64,000 nt of DNA from JANLYC01 sp963815445 (GCA_963815445.1 CAWFGV010000008.1:1-64000); one strand, 5' to 3'; positions 32,055 through 41,336 are shown, counted from the stretch's first letter. Numbers and translations: made by a program. The notes: generated by a model from the letters alone, not told the origin.

Positions 32055-32486
32055 CTAGCCGACGACGTTGATGCCCATCGAGCGGGCGGTGCCCTCGACG
32101 ATCTTCATCGCTGCGTCGACGTCATTGGCGTTGAGGTCGGGCATCTTGGTCGTGGCGATCTCGCGCACCTGGTCGCGGCTGATCCTGCCGACCTTGTCGG
32201 TGTGCGGGGTCGACGAGCCCTTCTGCAGGCCGGCGGCCTTCTTGATGAGCTCGGCCGCAGGCGGGGTCTTGGTGATGAACGTGAACGAACGGTCTTCGTA
32301 GATCGTGATCTCGACCGGGATGACGTTCCCGCGCATCGCCTCGGTCGCGGCGTTGTAGGCCTTGCAGAACTCCATGATGTTCACGCCGTGCGGACCGAGC
32401 GCGGTACCGACCGGCGGAGCAGGGGTCGCGGCTCCGGCCTGCAGCTGCACCTTGACGAGCGCTGCGATCTTCTTCTTGGGAGGCAT
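32055..32486 (-). CDS. rplK: 50S ribosomal protein L11
   Basis: 143-residue protein of the GTPase-associated centre. MPPKKKIAALVKVQLQAGAA and the Pro-rich PAPPVGTALGPHGVNIMEF are conserved. The ATG at 32486 is chosen over upstream in-frame codons because the conserved N-terminus begins here. First gene of rplK-rplA, 112 bp after nusG. Confidence 0.97.
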   Translation of the reverse strand: MPPKKKIAALVKVQLQAGAATPAPPVGTALGPHGVNIMEFCKAYNAATEAMRGNVIPVEITIYEDRSFTFITKTPPAAELIKKAAGLQKGSSTPHTDKVGRISRDQVREIATTKMPDLNANDVDAAMKIVEGTARSMGINVVG

Positions 32487-32573
32487 TCTTCGGGTTCCTT
32501 GGGTTCTCAGTGGTACGGAGTCTTCTGGGAGTGGCTTGGCCTTGCCAGCAGGCTGGCTACGGCCTATCCAGTA

Positions 32574-32605
32574 GGTCTGAGGCGGAGCGCGCTCCGCCTC
32601 AGACC
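32574..32605. terminator. Perfect 32-bp palindrome over the nusG stop
   Basis: A 16-bp arm (GGTCTGAGGCGGAGCG) is followed directly by its exact reverse complement. The nusG TGA (32599-32601) lies inside. It forms a very stable hairpin or cruciform, probably a terminator or an RNA-processing site before rplK. No T-run. Confidence 0.75.
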
Positions 32606-33525
32606 TTCTGGATCTGATTGAAGCTGAGCTCGACCGGGGTCTCCCGGCCGAAGATCTCGACGAGCGCCTTGACGCGCTGGGCGTCGATGTTGATCTCGGT
32701 GATCGTCGCATGCAACGTGGCGAACGGACCATCGACGACCATGACCGAGTCGCCTGCGTAGAAGTCGGTGAACTCGACCTGCTTCTGCTTGCCCTTGGTC
32801 GGCGATGCCTGCCCGGCCTCAGCCTCTTCGACGATCGCCGGAGCGAGCATCGCCTCGACCTCGGCCAGGCTGAGCGGGACGGGCTGATGGCTGTGACCGA
32901 CGAAGCCGGTGACCGACGGGGTGTGCCGCACCGCCGACCAGGACTCGTCGGTGAGCTCCATACGCACCAGGACGTACCCCGGGAGCACGGTCCGACTCAC
33001 CTGGCGGCGTTGGCCGTTCTTGACTTCCCAGACGTCTTCCTGCGGCACGTGGACCTCGTAGATGAAGTCCTCCATGTTGAGGGAGGTGATGCGGTTCTCG
33101 AGGTTGGTCTTGACCCGCTTCTCCATGCCGGAGTAGGTGTGGATCACGAACCAGTCACCGGGCTTGGTGCGGAGCGCCTCACGAAACTCCTCGAGCGGGT
33201 CCGGAGCCGGCGCCTCGGCCTCTCCCGCTGGTTCGCCCTCGGCACCCTCGTCGGTAACGTCAACCGACCCATCCGCCTCAGCGGACTCGTCAGCGTCACC
33301 AGAGACTTCGGTCTCGGCCGAATCATCGGCGGCACCAGCGACCTCGGTCAACGACTCGGGGGCGACATCGGCTTCCTGGCTCGTCTCGGCGTCGCCGGAC
33401 ACGTCGACCGAGGCGTCAGCCGCGGTCTCGGGGGCTCCGGGCTCGAGGGATGCGACGTCGGCGGTGGTGTCGACGCTTTCGTCGACTGACTCTGACACAG
33501 AAGGCTCCGTCACTGGTTCGGTCAT
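32599..33525 (-). CDS. nusG: Transcription termination/antitermination factor NusG
   Basis: 308 residues. The first ~120 are a long acidic, low-complexity extension (VSESVDESVDTTADVAS..., SGDADESAEADG...). The NGN domain then begins DWFVIHTYSGMEKRVKTNLE, and the C-terminal KOW domain is seen as FYAGDSVMVVDGPFATLHAT. NusG links RNA polymerase to Rho or the ribosome. Acidic N-terminal extensions are common in actinobacterial NusG. Start at ATG 33525; 42 bp after secE. Confidence 0.96.
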   Translation of the reverse strand: MTEPVTEPSVSESVDESVDTTADVASLEPGAPETAADASVDVSGDAETSQEADVAPESLTEVAGAADDSAETEVSGDADESAEADGSVDVTDEGAEGEPAGEAEAPAPDPLEEFREALRTKPGDWFVIHTYSGMEKRVKTNLENRITSLNMEDFIYEVHVPQEDVWEVKNGQRRQVSRTVLPGYVLVRMELTDESWSAVRHTPSVTGFVGHSHQPVPLSLAEVEAMLAPAIVEEAEAGQASPTKGKQKQVEFTDFYAGDSVMVVDGPFATLHATITEINIDAQRVKALVEIFGRETPVELSFNQIQKV

Positions 33526-33567
33526 TGTTCGTACTGGGTCGGGGATCACATACGGTCCGGCTGGTGG

Positions 33568-33807
33568 TCAGCCGAAGATCTTGAAGGCGGCCTTGTTGAA
33601 CGCGAAGTCCAGCACGGACACCAGGGCAATCATGAAGATCACGAAGACGAGCACCACCATGAAGTAGGTGACCAGCTGGTCGCGCGTGGGCCAGATGACC
33701 TTGCGCAGCTCGGCGATGACCTGCCGGAAGAAGAGGGCAGGACTGGTGCGACCGCTGTTGCTCGGCTGTCGCTCACTCGAGGAGCTCGTGGAGCGGGTCT
33801 CGGTCAC
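33568..33807 (-). CDS. secE: Preprotein translocase subunit SecE
   Basis: 79-residue tail-anchored SecYEG subunit. Hydrophilic N-terminus, the conserved amphipathic RQVIAELRKVIWPTRDQLVT, then one TM helix (FMVVLVFVIFMIALVSVLDF). Standard secE-nusG-rplK-rplA order. Confidence 0.97.
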   Translation of the reverse strand: MTETRSTSSSSERQPSNSGRTSPALFFRQVIAELRKVIWPTRDQLVTYFMVVLVFVIFMIALVSVLDFAFNKAAFKIFG

Positions 33808-33839
33808 CGTTGTACCTTCCTGATGGTCATGCCGTGCCT

Positions 33840-33889
33840 ACTGGGTCCTGCTCGGTCGTACTGGGTCCTACTGCTCGGACTGGTCGTCC
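33840..33889. repeat. Short imperfect tandem repeat between tRNA-Trp and secE
   Basis: ACTGGGTCCTGCTCGGTCGT is followed by a diverged copy (ACTGGGTCCTACTGCTCGGA) and a third shortened ACTGGTCGTCC. Non-coding. Confidence 0.45.
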
Positions 33890-33892
33890 TCG

Positions 33893-33965
33893 CAGGGCAG
33901 GAGGGACTCGAACCCCCAACCGCCGGTTTTGGAGACCGGTGCTCTGCCAATTGAGCCACTGCCCT
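33893..33965 (-). tRNA. trpT: tRNA-Trp (CCA anticodon)
   Basis: 73 nt cloverleaf: acceptor AGGGCAG/CTGCCCT, D-loop with GGCTCAATTGGCAGAGC, anticodon arm CCGGTCTCCAAAACCGG (anticodon CCA), T-arm GGGGGTTCGAGTCCCTC. The 3' CCA is not encoded. Located upstream of secE, as in mycobacteria. Confidence 0.95.
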
Positions 33966-34080
33966 CCGGTGGAAGAGTGTCCGCACCGGGGCGCCTTGGG
34001 GTGGCGCCTGGTCCCGGTTGACCGGCCTGGACCGGGTCGCGGGCACGCGAACGAGAGGTGCATCTGCCACCAAGGAGACG

Positions 34081-34110
34081 AGTGTACGGGGTGCAGGCCA
34101 CGTCAGTCGA
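34081..34110 (-). promoter_or_regulatory. Predicted promoter of tRNA-Trp-secE-nusG
   Basis: TCGACT (34105-34110), 18 bases, TACACT (34081-34086) on the minus strand, about 115 bp before the tRNA and divergent from aspC. Confidence 0.4.
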
Positions 34111-34164
34111 ACCGAACTGCCGCGCCCTGTCGGGCGTCCGCGTGATGGTGCGAGGATGGTTGTC

Positions 34165-35436
34165 ATGAGTGAGTCCACCTCCACGGTACGCGAGCCCGGC
34201 ACGCAACAGGCGCAGCAGCCGCGCCAGACGACGGGGAGACCATCTCGGGTCTCCCGCCGGATCGGAAACATCAGCGAGTCCGCCACCCTGGCCGTCGACG
34301 CCAAGGCGAAGGCTCTCAAGGCGGCGGGCCGACCGGTGATCGGCTTCGGCGCCGGCGAGCCCGATTTCCCGACGCCTGGGTACATCGTCGAGGCCGCGGT
34401 CGAGGCGGCGCGTGACCCGCGCAACCACCGCTACACCCCTGCGGGCGGACTGCCCGAGCTCAAGCAGGCGATCTCGGACAAGACTGCGCGCGACTCGGGC
34501 CACCAGGTCCCTCCCTCCCAGGTGCTGGTGACCAACGGTGGCAAGCAGGCGGTCTACGAGACGTTCGCCACGTTGCTCGATCCCGGCGACGAGGTGATCC
34601 TGCCTGCGCCGTACTGGACGACGTACCCCGAGGCGGTGGCGCTGGCCGGCGGCAACAGTGTTCCGGTGCTCGCGGACGAGACGCAGGACTACCTCGTGAC
34701 CGTCGAACAGCTCGAGGCGGCCCGCACCGACCGCACGAAGGCACTGCTGTTCTGCTCGCCGTCGAACCCGACGGGGTCGGTCTACACACCCGCACAGGTC
34801 CGAGCAATCGGCCGGTGGGCGTACGAGCACGGCATCTGGGTGGTCACCGACGAGATCTACGAGCACCTGGTCTACGGCGGGGCGGAGTTCAGCTCGATCG
34901 TCGTCGAGGTGCCTGAGCTCGCTGACACCTGCGTCGTCCTCAACGGCGTGGCCAAGACCTATGCCATGACGGGTTGGCGGGTCGGCTGGATGATCGGTCC
35001 CGCGGACGTGGTCAAGGCGGCCACCAACCTCCAGTCGCACGCCACGTCCAACGTCTGCAACGTGGCACAGCGGGCGGCGCTGGCGGCGGTCACCGGTGAC
35101 TTGTCGGCGGTCGAGACCATGCGCGCCGCCTTCGACCGGCGTCGGCAGACGATCGTGTCGATGCTCAACGACGTCAACGGCTTCGTGTGTCCTGAGCCCA
35201 AGGGCGCGTTCTACGCATACCCTTCCGTCGCAGCCGCGCTCGGCCGGCCGATCGGCGGGAGCGGCCGCTCCGCGCAGTCGTCCGCCGAGCTGGCCGAGAT
35301 CATCCTCGAGGAAGCCGAGGTGGCCGTCGTCCCCGGCGAGGCCTTCGGCAGTCCCGGTTACCTCCGGCTCTCGTACGCGTTGGGAGACGACGATCTCGCC
35401 GAAGGCGTGAGCCGCATCCAGAAGCTGCTCGGCTGA
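34165..35436 (+). CDS. aspC: Aspartate aminotransferase (fold-type I PLP enzyme)
   Basis: 423 residues. Class I aminotransferase, most likely aspartate/2-oxoglutarate transamination. Conserved FGAGEPDFPTPG, substrate loop YTPAGGLPELKQAI, FCSPSNPTGSVY, the PLP-lysine in NGVAKTYAMTGWRVGW and the C-terminal Arg in GYLRLSYA are present. ATG 34165 follows GAGG by 9 bases; ATG 34156 in frame is possible. The first ~35 residues are a disordered Gln/Arg-rich extension. Divergent from tRNA-Trp-secE. Confidence 0.93.
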   Translation: MSESTSTVREPGTQQAQQPRQTTGRPSRVSRRIGNISESATLAVDAKAKALKAAGRPVIGFGAGEPDFPTPGYIVEAAVEAARDPRNHRYTPAGGLPELKQAISDKTARDSGHQVPPSQVLVTNGGKQAVYETFATLLDPGDEVILPAPYWTTYPEAVALAGGNSVPVLADETQDYLVTVEQLEAARTDRTKALLFCSPSNPTGSVYTPAQVRAIGRWAYEHGIWVVTDEIYEHLVYGGAEFSSIVVEVPELADTCVVLNGVAKTYAMTGWRVGWMIGPADVVKAATNLQSHATSNVCNVAQRAALAAVTGDLSAVETMRAAFDRRRQTIVSMLNDVNGFVCPEPKGAFYAYPSVAAALGRPIGGSGRSAQSSAELAEIILEEAEVAVVPGEAFGSPGYLRLSYALGDDDLAEGVSRIQKLLG

Positions 35437-35461
35437 GTGCCCCGACCCACCCCAGTGCACC

Positions 35462-36518
35462 GTGGCGCCTGAGCCCGCCGGCACCGGTCAGCGACCCCTG
35501 GCGTCGCTGCCGAAGGCACACCTGCACCTGCACTTCACCGGGTCGATGCGGCACGCCACCGTGCTCGAGCTGGCCGCTGAGCGCGGCCTGCATCTACCCG
35601 AGGCGCTGACCGACGACTGGCCACCGCAGCTGTCGACCGCCGACGAGCGCGGCTGGTTCCGCTTCCAACGGCTGTACGACATCGCCCGCTCGGTGCTGCG
35701 CAGCGAGGACGACGTACGACGGCTCGTGCGCGAGGCCGCCGAGGACGACGCTCGGGAGGGGTCTCGGTGGCTCGAGCTGCAGGTCGACCCCAGCGGGTAC
35801 GCCGCCAACTTCGGCGGCCTCACCGCCTTCACCGAGCTCGTTCTCGATGCGGCCGGCCAGGCGACCGCCTCGACGGGCGTGCAGGTGGCCGTCGTCATCG
35901 CCGCGAACCGCACCCGACACCCGCTCGATGCGCGGACGCTCGCCAGGCTGGCGGTGCAGTACGCCGGGCGCGGAGTCGTCGGGTTCGGTCTGTCCAACGA
36001 TGAGCGACGGGGCGAGGCGCTGTCGTTCGCCAAGGCGTTCGAGATCGCCGGCCGTGCTGGGCTCATCGCGACACCTCATGGGGGTGAGCTGGCCGGTCCG
36101 GAGAGCGTCTGGTCGTGTCTGGACGGGTTAGGGGCCCGGCGGATCGGTCATGGCGTGCGGTCCATCGAGGACCCCCGGTTGGTAGCCCACCTCGCCGAGG
36201 CCGGCATCACCTGCGAGGTGTGCCCGACGTCCAACGTGGCACTGGGTGTCCATCCCGACCTGGCGGCAGTGCCACTGCGAAAGCTGTACGAAGCAGGCGT
36301 GCCGATCGCACTCGGCGCCGACGATCCCTTGTTGTTCGGGACGCGGTTGGTCGACCAGTACGAAGCGGCCCGGCACGCCCATGGGTTCGACGACGCTGGC
36401 TGTCGCCGAGCTGGCGCGCATGTCGATCCGCGCATCCGCGGCGCCCGACGACGTACGGCGGGCAAGCTGTCTGTCCGACGTCGATGCGTGGCTGGCAGCG
36501 CCTGCTGCGTCGGCCTGA
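35462..36518 (+). CDS. add: Adenosine deaminase, frameshifted near the 3' end
   Basis: Adenosine deaminase family: deaminates adenosine (or a related nucleoside) to inosine. GTG start. Metal ligands appear as HLHLHFTGSM, substrate-contact ATPHGGE, the catalytic GHGVRS and LGADDPLLFG. The frame fails after HAHGFDD, near 36390-36400. The correct ending TLAVAELARMSIRASAAPDD to DAWLAAPAASA lies in the +1 frame. Joined length is 351 residues, normal for the family. One extra base is the simplest cause. 25 bp after aspC. Confidence 0.85.
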
Positions 36519-36540
36519 CGATCCTCCTGCGTGCCTGGTC

Positions 36541-36744
36541 GTGGGATTCATCCCCTTGCACTCCGACGATGGCCGCAACTGCGGATCCGTCCTGGGACCG
36601 GGCCGGCACACGAGCGAGATCTGCCGGGACACCCGCTCAACCTGGTTGCCCGTCGTGGTCGCGCTGCTGGCGCTCTCAACGATCTTGCTGGTGTCGGCTC
36701 TCGTGGTGTGGTGGCGACGGACCAAGCCTGCGGACGAAGCCTGA
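36541..36744 (+). CDS. Small single-pass membrane protein
   Basis: 67 residues from GTG 36541. A short N-terminal region with two Cys (GRNCGSVLGP, SEICRD) precedes one TM helix (LPVVVALLALSTILLVSALVVWW) and a basic end RRTKPADEA. Small actinobacterial proteins with a Cys pair before one helix exist. No clear ribosome-binding site, so the exact start is uncertain. Function unknown. Confidence 0.5.
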   Translation: MGFIPLHSDDGRNCGSVLGPGRHTSEICRDTRSTWLPVVVALLALSTILLVSALVVWWRRTKPADEA

Positions 36745-36787
36745 AGACCCGCGTTCAACCATGGGCGATGCTCGATAGCCTCCCTCC

Positions 36788-37381
36788 ATGACCGACCATC
36801 CCCCTGCCGCCGGACCTGTCGGAGACCTCCTGCACTACCTGCAGGACGCGCGCGATGCCGTGCTCCGAGCGATGGACGGGCTGAGCGAGTACGACGCCCG
36901 CCGACCGGTCACCCCCAGCGGAACCAACCTGCTCGGGCTCGTCAAGCACCTGACAAGTGTCGAGTTCGCGTATCTCGGCGACAGCGTCGGCCGCCCGACG
37001 CCGGTCAGCCTGTCGTGGGTGGACGACGGCTCGATCTGGGACGGCGCGGACATGTGGGCGGCGGCGCAGGAGTCGCGCCAGCACCTCGTCGAGCTCTACC
37101 GCGCGGCGTGGCGGCACTCGGACGAGTCGGTCCGGCACCTGGGCCTCGACGCACCGGCGCACGTGTCCTGGTGGGAGGCCGGACGTCGTGACACCACCCT
37201 CGGCTCTCTACTCGTGCGCGTGGTCGCCGAGACGGCCCAGCACGCCGGCCACGCCGACGTCGTTCGCGAGCAGATCGATGGACGCGGTGGCCAGGACCAC
37301 GATGAGGCGGGCGACGATGCGTGGTGGGCTGCCTATGTGCAACGCATCCAAGACGCCGCCGACGCTCATCGGCAGGACTGA
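36788..37381 (+). CDS. DinB/DUF664-family protein
   Basis: 197 residues, four-helix-bundle DinB-like protein. The probable metal ligands are the His in LVKHLTSVEFAYL and the two in ETAQHAGHADVVREQ, the pattern of DUF664/mycothiol-dependent enzymes. These families include thiol-dependent transferases in actinobacteria; the substrate here is unknown. ATG 36788; no obvious operon. Confidence 0.85.
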   Translation: MTDHPPAAGPVGDLLHYLQDARDAVLRAMDGLSEYDARRPVTPSGTNLLGLVKHLTSVEFAYLGDSVGRPTPVSLSWVDDGSIWDGADMWAAAQESRQHLVELYRAAWRHSDESVRHLGLDAPAHVSWWEAGRRDTTLGSLLVRVVAETAQHAGHADVVREQIDGRGGQDHDEAGDDAWWAAYVQRIQDAADAHRQD

Positions 37382-37429
37382 GCCCGTCTGCCGCGTAGCT
37401 GAGGCGACTTCGCCGTCAGCCGCCGCTGA

Positions 37430-38392
37430 TCACGACGACACGTCGGAGAGCACGGACCGCGCCATCGCGAGTCGGCTGGCGCAGCGATCCGGCATCGTGT
37501 GCCAGTAGTAGGGGAACGTCATCACCGCCAGCGCGAGCGCCCAGGCCCGTCCCCGCAACCAGGACTCCTCGTCGACGGCGACAGCTTGGCGGAAGGCGTC
37601 GCGCGACGAAGCGTCGAGCAGCTCCCACGCGACGACGAGGTCGACCGTCGGATCGCCGACCGACAGTCCGCCGAAGTCGAGCACGGCTGCCAGCCGCCCG
37701 TCGCGGACAAGCAGGTTCTCCGCCAGTAGGTCTCCGTGATACCAGCGAGGACCCAGCGCCTGGTTCGTGCCCGGCAGAGCCATGGCCTGGTTCCACACCC
37801 GGAGCGCGGCGTCGAGGTCAAGATCCAACTCGTGGATGGTCCGGCAGGCTTCGATGTTGCGCCGGGTCAGGGCATCCAGAGTGGCCAGCGGTTCGCCGCG
37901 GTACCAGCGCAGCGCCGGGTCGGCGAGCGCCTCGGGTGGCACGTCGATGTCGTGCAGCGCGGTCACCACGGCAGCGAGATCCTGTGCCAACGGCAGACGC
38001 GGCACGACCTCTGCTGAACACGGGTCGACAACGGTGGGGGTCTGTCCGATGAGCCACGTGACGACGGACCACTGCTCGGGATATCCCAGGTCCGGCTCTC
38101 CCACGGTGACCACCTGTGGGACCGGTACGGGGAGCAGCGGTGCGATCCGCGGCAGCCACCGGGCTTCTTTCGCGATGGTCGTGGATCCACCTGGCTGACG
38201 CGGAAGCCGGACCACCAGCTCAGCTCCGAGCCTGAAGAGCGCATTGCTCGAGCCGGACGAGGCCATCCGCGTCAACGGCAGGGACGCGCACTCCGGCAGT
38301 GCTCGATCCACCAGAGCCCGAACGAGGCTCGGGTCGATCGGCAGCTCGTCATCGTGCAGTACGCCGTTCACGCTGCTGATTCCATCGGGCAT
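37430..38392 (-). CDS. Aminoglycoside phosphotransferase-family kinase
   Basis: 320 residues with the APH/choline-kinase fold. Catalytic loop WYHGDLLAENLLV (Asp and Asn), metal-binding VLDFGGLSVGDPTVDLVV and the ATP-binding N-lobe (SSNALFRLGAELVVRLPRQP, AKEARWLPRIAPLLP) are intact. Despite the name many such enzymes act on metabolites rather than antibiotics, so drug resistance should not be assumed. ATG 38392 begins MPDGISSVNG; further upstream codons in frame look like non-coding. Confidence 0.88.
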   Translation of the reverse strand: MPDGISSVNGVLHDDELPIDPSLVRALVDRALPECASLPLTRMASSGSSNALFRLGAELVVRLPRQPGGSTTIAKEARWLPRIAPLLPVPVPQVVTVGEPDLGYPEQWSVVTWLIGQTPTVVDPCSAEVVPRLPLAQDLAAVVTALHDIDVPPEALADPALRWYRGEPLATLDALTRRNIEACRTIHELDLDLDAALRVWNQAMALPGTNQALGPRWYHGDLLAENLLVRDGRLAAVLDFGGLSVGDPTVDLVVAWELLDASSRDAFRQAVAVDEESWLRGRAWALALAVMTFPYYWHTMPDRCASRLAMARSVLSDVSS

Positions 38393-38529
38393 GGTGGGTC
38401 GCTGTCGACTCGGTATTGCGCTGCCCGGTGATCGGACCTGCACACCCTCCCCGCTGCTCGCTGCGGGGCGACTGGGAGCGGCGGACCATCGGCTGGCTGA
38501 GGCCGCGCTGCTAGCTGCGCCCGCCCGAC

Positions 38530-38725
38530 TGATCGAGCCCGCCGAGGTGAAGGGGGGTTCGACAGCCTCAACCGCCCGGTGGACCGCTGATAGGGCTTGC
38601 CGAGGTCGAGGCCTCCCCGCTCAGGAACTGGGAGGTTGTGCAGGTGCCGGGGCCGTCCGGACCTGGACAACCTCCCACTCGACGGTGTTCGCGGGTGGCC
38701 CCCTGATCGAGCCTGCGAGGTCGAG
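38530..38725. repeat. Three dispersed copies of a short extragenic repeat
   Basis: CTGATCGAGCCYGCCGAGGT-type elements at 38530-38551, 38587-38611 and 38703-38725, plus GGTTCGACAGCCTCAACC at 38558-38575. These resemble the repeated TCGA-rich palindromic elements frequent in Nocardioidaceae and related genomes. They fill the gap between the phosphotransferase gene and the HNH gene; nothing else is seen there. Confidence 0.5.
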
Positions 38726-38732
38726 TGCCGTT

Positions 38733-40140
38733 TCAGGCAGCCGGGAGCGGCTGACGGGCCGGCAGTGCCGGGAGGGCTGGGTGGGTGCCGGTGTGGTCGA
38801 CGAGGTGGTAGCGGCCGTGGGGGCTGCGCCAGACGAAGATGCCGGTGAAGGGTTGGGCGACCTGCCATCGGCCGTGGGTCTTGATGCGGTGGTGGGTCCG
38901 GGTCAGGGGGCCGAGGTTGTCGATCCCGGTTTGGCCGGGTGGTCCGCCGTTGTCGGGGGAGACGTAGGGGGTGGTGTGGTCGAGGTCGCCGGTGCGTCGG
39001 GTGGAGGTGGCGTAGGGGAAGCAGTCGACGGGGGTGCGTAGGTGGACGGCGTCGCGGATCCGGTCGGGGATCTCATAGGCGTCGACGGGGATCTGCTGGT
39101 TGAGGTCGATCACCGGTTTCACGACGACGTTCGCGTGACTGAGCCATGTCTTGACGCGGTCGAGGGTGACGGGTCCGACCTGCTCCACCCGCGCCACCCC
39201 GGTGCCTGACGTCAACGCCTGCATCGGTGAGGTGGACGTACAGCGTGACGTCGGGTCGGGTGTCGACCCGGCCGCGCCTTGGTGACGAGGTCTCGGCCGG
39301 CAACGTCGGACTCGTCGGCCGGGTCGTCGGGTCCGTCCGTCGGCTGGGTCGGTGCGTGGCGTGGTGGCGGTGTGGAGGTCGGTGTACAGGTCCAGGGCGT
39401 GTTGGGGGTTGGCCAGGATCCCGACCGCGGCGGCCCGACGGACGTCTACGGGGCGGGTGTCGCCGAGGACGCCGAGGCCGGTGGCGAGGCCGCTGATGGT
39501 GGCGTTGAACCGTAACGCGTCGGGTGCTTCGGCCCGGATGAAGATCTCCCGGGTGCCGTGCTCGCCGGGCTGGTGGTCCTTGACCCACACCCCCAACGAC
39601 CCCTGCGCCTGTGCGTCGGCTTCGGCGGCGGCGTCCGGGTCGCACTGCGAGCCAGCACGCGGTGATGATCGCCTCGATGCGTCCCCACGACAGCGAGTGG
39701 GCATATTTGGCGATCCGGCGGTCCACCACCGCCACGGTGGCTTCGCTCAGGTGGCGGGTGGTGTCGGCGGTCTTGCGGCCGATCCACGGCTTGACCTCAC
39801 CCGCACAGATCCGTGCCCACAGCGTGGGAGCCGGTGGCGCAGGTCCAACGCGTCCGCGACCAGCCGTTCGGCGGCGTGGCGTGGAGGTGGCGAGCACGAC
39901 GCCGAGCTCGGCCGGTGCGAACTCCGCCACGCCCGGTGTGCCGGCGCCGCCGAACCGGACCAGCTGCTCACTGCCGGGCAGCAGCGGGCTCGTGGCCCGG
40001 GCGAGCTCACTGTGCAGGTCGGCCCAGTGCGCGGCGGTCTGCAACAACCGGACCTCGCCCTGCTCGACGACCGTGCGGGCTTGCTCGGCGGCGGCCAGGG
40101 TGGCCAGCTCGTCGAGTGCGCTGAGGTCGGTGTCGAACAT
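38733..40140 (-). pseudogene. DUF222-HNH endonuclease (13E12-type), multiply frameshifted
   Basis: Begins MFDTDLSALDELATLAAAEQ and ends with an HNH nuclease domain (CFPYATSTRRTGDLDHTTPY, LTRTHHRIKTHGRW). The DUF222 body needs at least six frame changes between about 39200 and 39890 to read through (for example CWLA to SQCDPDAAAEADAQAQGSL, then DPADG to RPDVTLYVHLTDA). All are consistent with extra bases. Either it is decaying or the assembly is poor here. The total span (469 codons) is normal for the family. A LexA box covers its start. Members are often multicopy and SOS-regulated in mycobacteria. Confidence 0.8.
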
Positions 40141-40148
40141 GTGTTCGA
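40133..40148. promoter_or_regulatory. Perfect LexA/SOS box over the HNH gene start
   Basis: TCGAACACATGTTCGA on the minus strand: both 6-bp arms match the actinobacterial/Gram-positive LexA consensus TCGAAC-N4-GTTCGA. The ATG of the DUF222-HNH gene lies inside the box. Confidence 0.8.
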
Positions 40149-40301
40149 TTCTACCTGCCATGTCCGACAATCGCCAGACCGTTTCGCGTTGTCCACAAGG
40201 GTTTCCAGGGTTTCAACAAGCCTTTCCTCAGACTCACCGGCTGGCTCGACTGCCGAGACAGAGCTCCACCGCAGGCGTAGGGCGCTCGGCTCTCGAGTCA
40301 T

Positions 40302-41336
40302 TCAGAGGGTGCAGCCGACGAGCACGGGTTCGGGGTGCAGCTCGATACCGAACCGCGACCGCACACCGTCGCGCACCTCGGCAGCAAGCGCGAGCAGGTC
40401 AGCCGTCCGCGCCTCGCCACGGTTGGTCAAAGCAAGCGTGTGCTTGGTCGACAGGCTGGCCCGCGCGTTGCCATAGCCCTTGGCGAAGCCGGCGTGCTCG
40501 ACCAGCCAGGCGGCGCTGGTCTTCACCGTCCCGTCCGACTGCTCGTACGCCGGGGCGCCCTCCGGCACCTGGTCCTGAGTCACGAACGGGTTCGTGAAGA
40601 ACGAGCCGGCGCTCCACGTGTCGTGGTCTGCCGGGTCCAACACCATGCCCTTCCTCCGCCGCAGCCCGAGCACCGCTTCACGGACCCTGCTGGACTCAAC
40701 ACGCTCACCGACCTCGACGCCGAGCGACCGCGCCAGTTCGGCGTACTGGATCGGCGCTCCGAGATCGCCTGGGCGCAGCTGGAACGTGACGGCCCCGACG
40801 ACGTACCGACCGAGATGCTGCTTGAACCGGCTGGTCCGGTAGCCGAACCCGCAGTCTGCGTTGAACATCGTCCGGGTACGACGCTCGAGGCGGTCGTAGA
40901 CGTGTACCTGCGCGATGGTCTGCGCGACCTCCTGGCCGTACGCGCCGACATTCTGGATCGGCGTGGCGCCGATCGTCCCGGGGATCCCGGCCAGGGCCTC
41001 GACGCCGATCCATTCCGATGCCACAGCGCGCGCGACCAGCTCATCCCAGCTCTCGCCGGCCTCGACGACGACCTCGACCCCGCCGCACGCATCACCACCC
41101 GCGGAGACACCCGCCGTCGCGACCCGGACCACAGTGCCGGCGAAACCCTCATCGGCGACCACCACGTTGCTGCCTCCACCGAGCACGAGGACCGGCTCAC
41201 TCGCCTGGTCGCACGATGCAACGACGTCGTAGAGCTCATCTCTGCTGGTGACGTCCACGAACCGGGCCACGGGACCACCGACCCGAAGTGTCGTCCAGTC
41301 CGCGAGGCGCTCGTCGGCGCGGAGCAGAGCACTCAA
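40302..41336 (-). CDS. murB: UDP-N-acetylenolpyruvoylglucosamine reductase
   Basis: 344 residues. NADPH-dependent flavoenzyme that makes UDP-MurNAc in peptidoglycan synthesis. Visible are WTTLRVGGPVARFVDV, VLVLGGGSNVVVAD (FAD-binding), GIPGTIGATPIQNVGAYGQE, and the type I active-site Ser in SAGSFFTNPF. TTG 41336 overlaps the upstream stop (TTGA), which fixes the start. Last gene of the rpmG-hadA-hadB-murB unit. Confidence 0.93.
   Translation of the reverse strand: MSALLRADERLADWTTLRVGGPVARFVDVTSRDELYDVVASCDQASEPVLVLGGGSNVVVADEGFAGTVVRVATAGVSAGGDACGGVEVVVEAGESWDELVARAVASEWIGVEALAGIPGTIGATPIQNVGAYGQEVAQTIAQVHVYDRLERRTRTMFNADCGFGYRTSRFKQHLGRYVVGAVTFQLRPGDLGAPIQYAELARSLGVEVGERVESSRVREAVLGLRRRKGMVLDPADHDTWSAGSFFTNPFVTQDQVPEGAPAYEQSDGTVKTSAAWLVEHAGFAKGYGNARASLSTKHTLALTNRGEARTADLLALAAEVRDGVRSRFGIELHPEPVLVGCTL

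Noticed and set aside
33840..33889. Riboswitch upstream of secE
   Set aside because: The stretch is a degenerate tandem repeat with no conserved riboswitch core that I can recognise.
37430..38392. Aminoglycoside resistance gene
   Set aside because: The APH fold is clear, but nothing shows an antibiotic substrate and the context is housekeeping.
38733..40140. Intein or homing endonuclease
   Set aside because: The HNH domain is fused to DUF222 in a stand-alone gene and interrupts nothing.
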